From CAYNRQ01 sp964399875 (GTDB lineage Archaea; Aenigmatarchaeota; Aenigmatarchaeia; QMZP01): a DNA stretch of 36,623 nt. The translations under genes and the position numbers were made by a program. Location of the stretch: positions 1 through 36,623 of the forward strand of contig CAYNRQ010000003.1 in the NCBI GenBank assembly GCA_964399875.1, written 5' to 3'. The notes under the pieces were generated by a model. That model had not been told where the DNA came from and did no database searches. It saw only the letters and a program-made list of their open reading frames with translations. Shown in pieces: positions 30,623-36,623 of the stretch (position 1 is the stretch's first letter; every line of letters starts with the position of its first letter).

Positions 30623-32092
30623 TTAATCCCTTACATCTATCTGGGCTTTTTGCAGCCTGCCTGAATAGTCAACATAGACTGTTTTTGTGTGAGAAAACTC
30701 ATTAATTCCTTCTATTCCTGCTTCACGCGTATGGCCTGTGCCCTTAACACCGCCAAAGGGGAGATGGGCTTCAGAACCTATGGTGCTTGAGTTTATGTAG
30801 GTAAGGCCTGCTTCTATCTGCTCTATGGCAAGGAAAGCTGATCTCATGTTTTCTGTGTATATAGCTGAGCTGAGGCCATATTCTATGGAATTCATCACGT
30901 CTATGGCCTGGTTCAGGTTCTTGACTGATATTATGGATATGCTTGGTCCGAAGATCTCTTCCTGTGCGATTCTCATGTCTTTTGTTACATTGGTGAAAAG
31001 GGTTGGTTTATAAAAAAAGCCTTTGCCATCCACGTTTGTGGGGTGGCCTCCTACGAGGAGTTTAGCTCCTTCCTTAAGACCCAGTTGGGTGTATTTGTGG
31101 GTTTTATCAACAGCTGCTTTGTTGATTAAAGGGCCTACATCCACTTTTGGGTCAAGTCCGTAACCAAGCCTTAGTTTCTTTATCCTGTTTACAAGAAGGG
31201 TTTCAACCCTGGTTTTTATTTTTTCGTGGACAATCACTCTGGATGTTGCTGTGCATCTCTGGCCTGTTGTTCCGTAGCCTCCCCATATAATACCGTCCAC
31301 TGCCAGGTCTAGCTTGGCATCGTCCATAACTATTATTCCGTTTTTTCCTCCCAGCTCAAGGCCTAGCTTTTTCAGGCCCGCGTCTCTGATTATTGTTTCT
31401 CCTGTCTCCTTTGAGCCGGTAAAGGACACCCCCCTGATTTTTTTGTTTGTGACTATTGGCATCCCTACATCCCGGCCTGATCCTGTTACCATGTTTATGA
31501 CTCCTTTGGGGATACCTGCCTTTTCTATGATCCTGACCAGCTCTGTGGCACAAAGTGGCGTATCTGATGCTGGCTTGAAAACTATTGTGTTGCCGCACAT
31601 CAAACATGGCATGATCTTCCAAGCAGGTATTGCTGTGGGGAAGTTCCATGGTGTTATCAAACCAAAAACACCAACAGGTATTCTTATTGTCATGGCGAAT
31701 TTGTCCTGCAACTCTGACGGTGTTGTGTGGCCGAATAACCTGCGGCCTTCACCGGCCATGTACTCTGTTATGTCTATGGCCTCTTGGACATCTCCCCTGG
31801 CCTCGGAAATAACCTTCCCCATCTCCTTGGTGACCAGCCTGGCCAGTCTTTCCTTGTTTTTCCGCAAAAGCTGTGCTATGTTGTAGAGTATGCGGCCTCT
31901 TTTTGGGGGAGGGACTTCCCGCCATTTTTCATAGGCCTTCTCAGCCGCGTCCACGGCCTTTTTAACGTCCTCTTTGTTTCCGGCTTGGAATTTTCCTATG
32001 GGGGCTTCTGTTGCCGGGTTTGCAGAAGTAAAGGTCTGGCCTGACTCTGAATTTATCCATTTGCCGTTTATTAGTATTTTGTGGGTGGTCAT
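30623..32092 (-). CDS. NAD(P)-dependent aldehyde dehydrogenase
   Basis: This 489-residue ALDH superfamily protein has PWNFPTAIPAWK (N150), K173 in VFKPASDTPL, FTGSKETG, the general base E246 in LELGGKNG and the nucleophile C280 in GQRCTATSRV. EEIFGPSISII is also present. It resembles succinate-semialdehyde, lactaldehyde or non-phosphorylating glyceraldehyde-3-phosphate dehydrogenases; the substrate cannot be told. The ATG at 32092 starts MTTHKILING; a TTG at 32107 lies in the IS end and is unlikely. The IS605-type element ends at about 32095, three nt before the start, so the native leader and ribosome-binding site are probably lost. Confidence 0.88.
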   Translation of the reverse strand: MTTHKILINGKWINSESGQTFTSANPATEAPIGKFQAGNKEDVKKAVDAAEKAYEKWREVPPPKRGRILYNIAQLLRKNKERLARLVTKEMGKVISEARGDVQEAIDITEYMAGEGRRLFGHTTPSELQDKFAMTIRIPVGVFGLITPWNFPTAIPAWKIMPCLMCGNTIVFKPASDTPLCATELVRIIEKAGIPKGVINMVTGSGRDVGMPIVTNKKIRGVSFTGSKETGETIIRDAGLKKLGLELGGKNGIIVMDDAKLDLAVDGIIWGGYGTTGQRCTATSRVIVHEKIKTRVETLLVNRIKKLRLGYGLDPKVDVGPLINKAAVDKTHKYTQLGLKEGAKLLVGGHPTNVDGKGFFYKPTLFTNVTKDMRIAQEEIFGPSISIISVKNLNQAIDVMNSIEYGLSSAIYTENMRSAFLAIEQIEAGLTYINSSTIGSEAHLPFGGVKGTGHTREAGIEGINEFSHTKTVYVDYSGRLQKAQIDVRD

Positions 32093-32094
32093 GT

Positions 32095-32230
32095 GTGAAC
32101 TACCCAACCCCTAAAGGGTGTGGGCTTCCTGCATCACAGACCAGAGCTTGCCTCCTCGGTATTGGCTCAATCTCAGACAGGCTTGACTTCCCGCAATCCC
32201 TGCGGTAGTTCTCCAAGCCCGAAGCAAGTA
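32095..32230 (-). ncRNA. Predicted omega RNA (reRNA) of TnpB
   Basis: In IS605-type elements the guide RNA overlaps the 3' end of tnpB and the right end. Here the region runs from the conserved tail of tnpB through the hairpin at 32103-32124 to TTCAC. The guide would then be the flank just beyond it, at the start of the aldehyde dehydrogenase gene (ACATGACCACCCAC). The 5' limit is arbitrary; RNA was not modelled. Confidence 0.35.
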
Positions 32231-33293
32231 TATTCAGGCTTGCGTTATAATCCCTGCCAAGAACAACCTTGCAGTAGGGACATCTGTGTATTCTAACAGC
32301 AAGACTTTTCCTGACAATCCCCCCGCACTGCGAACATTTTTGGGAGGTGTTTCTTGGCTTGACCTTCACCACTATCTTACCAGCGTTCCCAGCTTTGTAA
32401 GACAGGAATTGTATGAATTTCTGCCAAGAAGCATCCATAATTGACTGTGCCAAATAATGGTTTCTGACCATATTGGATATCCTCAAATCCTCAACAGCTA
32501 TGAAATCATAGGCTCTGACATAGGCACAGGATAATTTATGCAGAAAGTCATCCCTCTGATTGGTTATTCTCTCATATACCCTTGCTATCCTAATTCTGTG
32601 TTTTTCTCTATTATTGGATTTCTTCTCGGTTCTTGAGAACCTTTGCTGTTCCCTTCGCAGTTTCTTCAGGGATTTCCTCAAATACTGGGGACTACATGTG
32701 TATCGGTTGTCGCTGTCAGTAACTATATTTGTCAATCCCAAATCTATGCCTACTGCCCTCTTTATTTTGTGTATTTTGACAACCCTTTTCTGTTCAACTG
32801 ATAACATAGCATACCATTTGCCTGATTTATACCGCTTTATGGTTATCTGTTTTATTAGCCCTCTGAATGACCTGTGCATCCTTATCGGTATATCACCAAT
32901 CTTGGATAAGCACAGGGTTTGACAGCGTTTCCCTGTTATTTCAATCCTGAACCCAGACTGGTTATAGGTGAAGGTCTTGAACCAAGCCCTGCCTTTGAAC
33001 CTAAGCCTGCCCACCTTCTTGCCTTTTTTCTTTAGCTGTGCCAAAGCCCTCAGATTAGAAAACAATCTGTATGGCTCATATTGCAGGATTTTTGAATAGA
33101 CATCCTTTAGCTCTGGATACTGCTCTTTGAGTTTTGGTAACATAGCCTGAAGCTCCAATCTATTTGGCTTGTTTTGATTATTCAGGGCTTCAAGCATATC
33201 GTTATAGACCAGCCTGCACTTCTCCAGAGTCCAGAGCAGTTTCTGCTCTGTTTTTCTGCTCGGATACAATCTAAATTTATGGGTTATTTGCAT
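32100..33293 (-). CDS. tnpB: TnpB RNA-guided nuclease
   Basis: This 397-residue protein starts MQITHKFRLYPSRKTEQ; the ATG at 33293 shares one base with the tnpA stop (TAATG) and has a GGGG run before it. The RuvC-like triad is D184 (VGIDLGLTN), E268 (IAVEDLR) and D348 (GRDYNASLNIL). A zinc ribbon, C320/C323 and C338/C341, lies in the C-terminal part. All three acidic residues are present, so nuclease activity is expected. It uses an omega RNA from the right end to cut donor sites after excision, which keeps the element in the genome. An in-frame extension to 33380 lies inside tnpA and is not used. Confidence 0.92.
   Translation of the reverse strand: MQITHKFRLYPSRKTEQKLLWTLEKCRLVYNDMLEALNNQNKPNRLELQAMLPKLKEQYPELKDVYSKILQYEPYRLFSNLRALAQLKKKGKKVGRLRFKGRAWFKTFTYNQSGFRIEITGKRCQTLCLSKIGDIPIRMHRSFRGLIKQITIKRYKSGKWYAMLSVEQKRVVKIHKIKRAVGIDLGLTNIVTDSDNRYTCSPQYLRKSLKKLRREQQRFSRTEKKSNNREKHRIRIARVYERITNQRDDFLHKLSCAYVRAYDFIAVEDLRISNMVRNHYLAQSIMDASWQKFIQFLSYKAGNAGKIVVKVKPRNTSQKCSQCGGIVRKSLAVRIHRCPYCKVVLGRDYNASLNILASGLENYRRDCGKSSLSEIEPIPRRQALVCDAGSPHPLGVG
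32103..32124. repeat. IS right-end hairpin
   Basis: CCCAACCC (32103-32110) pairs imperfectly with GGGTGTGGG (32116-32124). It contains the tnpB stop codon and lies about 4 nt from the expected cleavage site TTCAC. Confidence 0.65.
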
Positions 33294-33691
33294 TATATCC
33301 CCTTCTGCTCCTCTATATATTTTTGTATCAACTTGTCCGATACATGACCATGCGTAGATACAAAGTAACTGCGAGTCCATAGCGTTGGAATCTTTGTTCT
33401 AAGTTCCTTGAACTCCTTACGTAGTATCCTTGATGTGTATCCCTTGATTTGACCTATTATCGTGTTTGGCGATAATTTTGGGTAGCCCTGAATGAACAGG
33501 TGCGTATGGTCTGGCATTATTTCCAATGCCAAGACCTTGCATCCCAAATCCTTTGCCTTCTTTCTAATCAGTTCACTCATACGCTTCTTTATATCACCGA
33601 CCAATACCTTTCTGCGATATTTAGGACACCACACAAAGTGGTATCCTATGAAGTGAACGCTTGTCTGTGAAGCTATATATCCTTTTGGCAT
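33293..33691 (-). CDS. tnpA: TnpA Y1 transposase of the IS605-type element
   Basis: This 132-residue protein has the HUH motif PDHTHLF (H62, H64), WTRSYFVSTHGHVS and the catalytic Tyr Y125 in IQKYIEEQ. It cuts and rejoins single-stranded ends at subterminal hairpins as a dimer. The ATG at 33691 has TTATATATAA centred about 25 nt upstream, so the transcript is probably leaderless. Its stop overlaps the tnpB start by one base. Compared with the solo transposase at 4735-5128 it belongs to a different subfamily, so the two did not come from one recent duplication. Confidence 0.92.
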   Translation of the reverse strand: MPKGYIASQTSVHFIGYHFVWCPKYRRKVLVGDIKKRMSELIRKKAKDLGCKVLALEIMPDHTHLFIQGYPKLSPNTIIGQIKGYTSRILRKEFKELRTKIPTLWTRSYFVSTHGHVSDKLIQKYIEEQKGI

Positions 33692-33710
33692 ATATTATTA
33701 TATGTATTGC

Positions 33711-33720
33711 TTATATATAA
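33711..33720 (-). promoter_or_regulatory. TATA box of the IS605-type tnpA
   Basis: TTATATATAA is palindromic and centred 24-25 nt before the tnpA ATG at 33691, ideal for a leaderless archaeal transcript. Confidence 0.55.
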
Positions 33721-33744
33721 GCTTTTGCTTTACTGCTCGCTTTC

Positions 33745-33769
33745 ATCCCACTCCTAAAGGATGTGGGAT
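33745..33769. repeat. IS left-end hairpin
   Basis: ATCCCACTCC (33745-33754) and GGATGTGGGAT (33759-33769) form an imperfect stem with loop TAAA. It shares its loop and 3' arm with the right-end hairpin. Confidence 0.7.
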
Positions 33770-33791
33770 TTCCCGCTCGCATGTGTTAAGT

Positions 33792-35153
33792 TCATTTCTT
33801 CCCGTATTCGCATAATGCCCTTAAGGCCTCTGCGGCCCTGTCTGGGTAGGAGAATGTTGGGACGCCATAGGATTCAAGGCTTTTCTTCAGCACCTCTGTG
33901 TATCGGCCTCCGGCTGCTATGGCTATTATGGGTTTTTTGTTTTTTGCATTGGCCTCGGCTACAACCTCTACTATGTCCGGAGTCAGGGAAGGGACCTGGA
34001 AAAGGGTTATTACAGCTATCATGTCTACATTGGGGTCATTGAGGCTGGCCTCTATTGCTATTCGGTATCTTTCTGAATCCGTGTCTCCTGTCAGGTCTAT
34101 TGGGTTCTTTATCACAACATGCCTTGGGACGTGCTTTTCAAGGAGCTTGTGTGTTTGTGGTCTCATGTCCGCAAGAACCATGCCATTATTTATAAGGGCG
34201 TCTACTGTTAGTATTCCAAAACCACCGCCATCTGTTATCACCTGGACCCTGTTTCCATTTGGTTTTGGTTGGGTGGACAGGACACGGGCAAAGTCAAATA
34301 ATTGTTCTAGATCATGGGCCTGAATTGCTCCTGATTGTTTGAAAACAGCACCGTAGATTTCCTTTGCTCCCGCAAGGCTTCCTGTGTGCGAAGAAACGGC
34401 CTTGCTCCCCTCTGCTGTCAGTCCTGCCTTTAGGATTATTATTGGTTTTTTCTTTGAGTTTTTCTTGATGAGCTCATAAAATGTTCTTCCTCTCCTGACA
34501 CCTTCAAGATAGATGCATATAACCTTTGTTTTTTTGTCTCTAACAAGGTATTCTATGAGTTCTGCCTCGTCTATGTCTGTTGCGTTTCCGTAAGAAATAA
34601 ACTTGGATATGCTGTATCCTTTCATGGCCATCCAGTCCAGGATCACTGAACCAATTGCCCCTGATTGTGTAATGAAGGATATCCCCCCCTTCCCCGGCCT
34701 TTCTAGTTTATAGCTTGGAAGAAATATTGTGTCCACACCTGAATATGGATCGAACACGCCGAGGCAGTTAACACCAATTCCCCTTATCCCGTGCTTTTTT
34801 AGTTTTTTTTCAACATCCCTTTCCAGTTCAATGTTTCCTATCTCTTTAAAACCACCAGTAACTATTATAACAGATTTTATCTTCTTTCTTCCACACTCCT
34901 CTATTGCCCTTGGAACTATCTGAGCAGGTATGGTTATAACAGCCAGGTCTATCTTTTCCTTTATCTGGGAAACAGAATCATAACACCTGTGGCCAAGGAT
35001 ATCATCAGCATTTGGGTTTACCGGGAACACCTCACCCTTAAATTTTCCCTCAAGGAAATTTCTGAATATCACATGTCCAACCTTTCTTGGGTGTCTTGAT
35101 GCACCAATAATCGCAACCCTTTTTGGGTTAAAAAAATAATCTAACTGATCCAT
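33792..35153 (-). CDS. ADP-forming acyl-CoA synthetase, alpha subunit
   Basis: This 453-residue protein has the CoA-binding domain (VAIIGASRHPRKVGHVIFRN), succinyl-CoA ligase-like domains (ISFITQSGAIGSVILDWM) and the phosphorylated His H256 in VSSHTGSLAGA, then a C-terminal ligase domain ending LCEYGKK. This is the alpha half of the acetate/acyl-CoA synthetase (ADP-forming). It makes ATP from acyl-CoA, ADP and phosphate with the ATP-grasp beta subunit, which is not in this window. The aldehyde dehydrogenase probably followed it directly before the IS inserted. The start at 35153 is 34 bp from the divergent aminotransferase. Confidence 0.87.
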   Translation of the reverse strand: MDQLDYFFNPKRVAIIGASRHPRKVGHVIFRNFLEGKFKGEVFPVNPNADDILGHRCYDSVSQIKEKIDLAVITIPAQIVPRAIEECGRKKIKSVIIVTGGFKEIGNIELERDVEKKLKKHGIRGIGVNCLGVFDPYSGVDTIFLPSYKLERPGKGGISFITQSGAIGSVILDWMAMKGYSISKFISYGNATDIDEAELIEYLVRDKKTKVICIYLEGVRRGRTFYELIKKNSKKKPIIILKAGLTAEGSKAVSSHTGSLAGAKEIYGAVFKQSGAIQAHDLEQLFDFARVLSTQPKPNGNRVQVITDGGGFGILTVDALINNGMVLADMRPQTHKLLEKHVPRHVVIKNPIDLTGDTDSERYRIAIEASLNDPNVDMIAVITLFQVPSLTPDIVEVVAEANAKNKKPIIAIAAGGRYTEVLKKSLESYGVPTFSYPDRAAEALRALCEYGKK

Positions 35154-35157
35154 ATAA

Positions 35158-35169
35158 TTTAATTATACT
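35158..35169 (+). promoter_or_regulatory. TATA-like box for the aminotransferase
   Basis: TTTAATTATACT is centred about 25 nt before the ATG at 35188, which suits a leaderless transcript. The 34-bp gap is shared with the divergent acyl-CoA synthetase gene. Confidence 0.45.
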
Positions 35170-35187
35170 CTTGCAATATAATATTAT

Positions 35188-36366
35188 ATGCCGATAAGAA
35201 ATCTTATTTCAGAGAGGCAGGTGGAATTGCCTGTTTCTACAATTGGTAAATTATTGGAAATGGTCACGGAAAAAAAGGATGTAATCTCTCTTGGTCCTGG
35301 TGAGCCTGATTTTGATTCGCCTAAACATATAATAAGAGCAGCCAAGAAGTATCTTGACAGGGGATACACACATTATTCACCCCCTACTGGAAGATCTGAT
35401 TTAAAAGAGGCCATTATCAAGAAACTGAAAAGGGACAACAAAATAATCGCAAAGCCTGAAAACATTGTTATCACAACCGGTTCAACAGAGGCTATTCTTT
35501 TAACACTTATGTGCACATTGGATCCTGGGGAGGGTGCTATTATAACTGATCCTGGTTTTCTGGCTTACAAACCCACTGTGGAGATTCTGAATGGTGTGCC
35601 AATATCTGTTCCGCTATATGAGAGTGAGGGTTTCCAGCTCAATGTTGACAGGATGAAGGAATTGATAATACCTGAAAAAACCAATGTTTTGATTATAAAT
35701 ACACCATGCAATCCCACAGGAACCGTGCTCAGCAAGAAAACGTTAGAAGAGATAGCTGATTTTGTTGTTGAATACAATATAATTGTTATATCTGATGAAG
35801 CGTATGAGAAGTTTGTCTATGGTGATGCAAAGCACATATCCATTGGATCGCTGAATGGCATGAACAAACATGCTGTTACACTGCACTCCTTTTCTAAAAC
35901 ATATGCGATGCCTGGTTTCAGGTTGGGGTATGCTGTTGGGCCTAAGAATCTTATTCAGGCTATATCAAAGGTTCACACATTCACCACGCTATGCGCACCA
36001 ACAATCTCACAGCTAACAGCGATAGATGCATTAAACGGCCCACAAAACTCTGTTGAGAAGATGTTAAAGGAGTATGACCGAAGGAGAAAACTGATATTAA
36101 GCAGGCTTAATGAGATAGGGGGGTTCAGGTGTTTGGAGCCAAAGGGGGCTTTCTATGTATTTCCCAACATATCCGAATTTGGCATGAAATCCCTTGATTT
36201 TGCAAGATGGTTGCTTGAGAATGCAAAGGTTGCTGTTGTTCCTGGAACAGAATTTGGAAAGCGGGGAGAGTGGTTTATTCGCTGTTCTTATGCCACATCA
36301 TATGAATTAATAGAAAAGGCCTTGGATAGGATTGAGAGAAGCGTCAAGAAGTTCAAGAAAAAGTAG
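35188..36366 (+). CDS. Class I/II PLP aminotransferase
   Basis: This 392-residue fold-type I aminotransferase has LGPGEPDFDSPKHI at the start, N175 in NTPCNPTGTV, D203/Y206 in ISDEAYEKFV, the Schiff-base K237 in HSFSKTYAMPG and R245 in FRLGYAVGP. It is in the aspartate/aromatic aminotransferase (AspC/AraT-like) group of archaea and moves amino groups between amino acids and 2-oxoacids. The acyl-CoA synthetase nearby and a transaminase together fit peptide or amino-acid fermentation (amino acid to 2-oxoacid to acyl-CoA to acid plus ATP), but the oxidoreductase step is not seen here. The substrate is not decided by sequence. Confidence 0.88.
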   Translation: MPIRNLISERQVELPVSTIGKLLEMVTEKKDVISLGPGEPDFDSPKHIIRAAKKYLDRGYTHYSPPTGRSDLKEAIIKKLKRDNKIIAKPENIVITTGSTEAILLTLMCTLDPGEGAIITDPGFLAYKPTVEILNGVPISVPLYESEGFQLNVDRMKELIIPEKTNVLIINTPCNPTGTVLSKKTLEEIADFVVEYNIIVISDEAYEKFVYGDAKHISIGSLNGMNKHAVTLHSFSKTYAMPGFRLGYAVGPKNLIQAISKVHTFTTLCAPTISQLTAIDALNGPQNSVEKMLKEYDRRRKLILSRLNEIGGFRCLEPKGAFYVFPNISEFGMKSLDFARWLLENAKVAVVPGTEFGKRGEWFIRCSYATSYELIEKALDRIERSVKKFKKK

Positions 36367-36367
36367 T

Positions 36368-36574
36368 CTATGCTGGCACTGGAACCATGTGAATGGCGTA
36401 ATTAACTATGTTGCTTTTTTCAAACAAACACATCCATTCAAATTCCTTTTCTTCCGGGACTTTTATTATAAGGTAATATGAGCTGTCCTCCTCCACATAA
36501 CGGGTTTCTGTTGTTTTCATTCCTTTGTGTCTGACAAGGTCATTGGCCTGCTTTTCTGTTACATTTGGTCTCAA
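36368..36574 (-). CDS. Small uncharacterised protein with start inside the palindromic repeat
   Basis: This 68-residue protein is not recognised. It has a mixed beta/alpha pattern (TTETRYVEEDSSYYLIIKVP, then FEWMCLFEKSNIVNYAIHMV) and runs to 1 nt from the aminotransferase stop, convergent with it. The only early start is TTG at 36574, inside the repeat copy that begins at 36569. An in-frame ATT at 36583-36581 has AAGGAG seven nt before it, also inside the repeat, and a stop lies just upstream. The first ATG is at residue 18. The repeat may have replaced the original start, so it could be a truncated gene. Confidence 0.5.
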   Translation of the reverse strand: MRPNVTEKQANDLVRHKGMKTTETRYVEEDSSYYLIIKVPEEKEFEWMCLFEKSNIVNYAIHMVPVPA

Positions 36575-36623
36575 ACGGTTAATTGATTAGCTCCTTACCA
36601 CCGGTCACACACAATTGGTTAAT
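36569..36623. repeat. Left part of the nested-palindrome repeat (cut by window end)
   Basis: These 55 bases equal 5222-5276 exactly and in the same orientation, and the match runs to the last base of the window. The CCACCGGTC half-stem is at 36598-36606. The remaining half should lie just beyond the window. Confidence 0.9.

Larger units (their letters stand above)
32095..33784 (-). mobile_element. IS200/IS605-type insertion sequence (tnpA-tnpB)
   Basis: This element of about 1690 bp has a TnpA with intact HUH and Tyr motifs, a TnpB with intact DED, and subterminal hairpins at 33745-33769 (left end) and 32103-32124 (right end). Both hairpins share CCTAAAGG, TGTGGG and a following TTCC-like run. 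On the minus strand the 5' flank ends TTAAC and the element ends TTCAC, close to the pentanucleotide targets of such elements. Joining the flanks puts the synthetase stop (33794-33792) about 9-10 nt before the dehydrogenase ATG. The edges may be off by a few nt because ACATG occurs at both ends. Confidence 0.8.

Noticed and set aside
33294..33380. N-terminal extension of TnpB
   Set aside because: It overlaps tnpA in another frame; MQITHKFRLYP is the normal TnpB start and the TAATG overlap explains it.

Overview
The window is archaeal chromosomal DNA with low G+C. Evidence for this is ribosomal protein S17e, transcription factor S, a Sec11-type signal peptidase, a DUF1512 protein, an EndoQ-type PHP nuclease, a cyclic 2,3-diphosphoglycerate synthetase-like protein, TATA-like boxes, and two tRNA genes with bulge-helix-bulge introns, one of them carrying three. 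No ORF is diagnostic of a lineage. The compact style and the introns would suit an uncultivated group (DPANN or a relative), but that is a guess.

Region 1 (1-16600) is a surface-glycan locus. It encodes an aminopeptidase-like DUF4910 protein, two tandem sugar N-formyltransferases (one fused to a GNAT acetyltransferase), a DegT/PseC-type aminotransferase, a cupin, a PseB/CapD-type nucleotide-sugar dehydratase, a GT-B-like transferase, an unusual SGNH-hydrolase/radical-SAM fusion, a pyruvyltransferase-family protein, a GNAT/FemAB-like protein, a NodB deacetylase and two GT4 glycosyltransferases. Together they suggest a 4-amino-4,6-dideoxy sugar that is formylated or acetylated and built into a polymer. 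A broken folD lies beside the formyltransferases. The tandem formyltransferases share a 369-bp identical block. A solo IS200-type tnpA, frameshifted before its catalytic Tyr, sits among CCACCRGTC hairpins; 55 bp of one of these repeats recur exactly at the right edge of the window.

Region 2 (16600-23000) holds housekeeping genes: TFS and signal peptidase, then a minus-strand information cluster (tRNA-Asn, zinc-ribbon-like small protein, tRNA-Phe, rps17e, CBS-HPF fusion), then a membrane protein, DUF1512 and EndoQ. Splicing can be read directly: tRNA-Asn(GUU) has introns at 15/16, 37/38 and 59/60, and tRNA-Phe(GAA) has a 112-nt intron at 59/60.

Region 3 (23000-26530) encodes three lipoproteins (two clear paralogs) and a type IV pilin-like protein.

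Region 4 (26500-36623) is metabolic: an FMN glutamate-synthase-domain protein, a TrkA-type protein, a cDPG-synthetase-like protein, NAD(P)H-hydrate dehydratase, aldehyde dehydrogenase, an ADP-forming acyl-CoA synthetase alpha subunit and a class I aminotransferase. A complete-looking IS605-type tnpA-tnpB element lies exactly between the acyl-CoA synthetase and aldehyde dehydrogenase genes, and appears to have split an operon.
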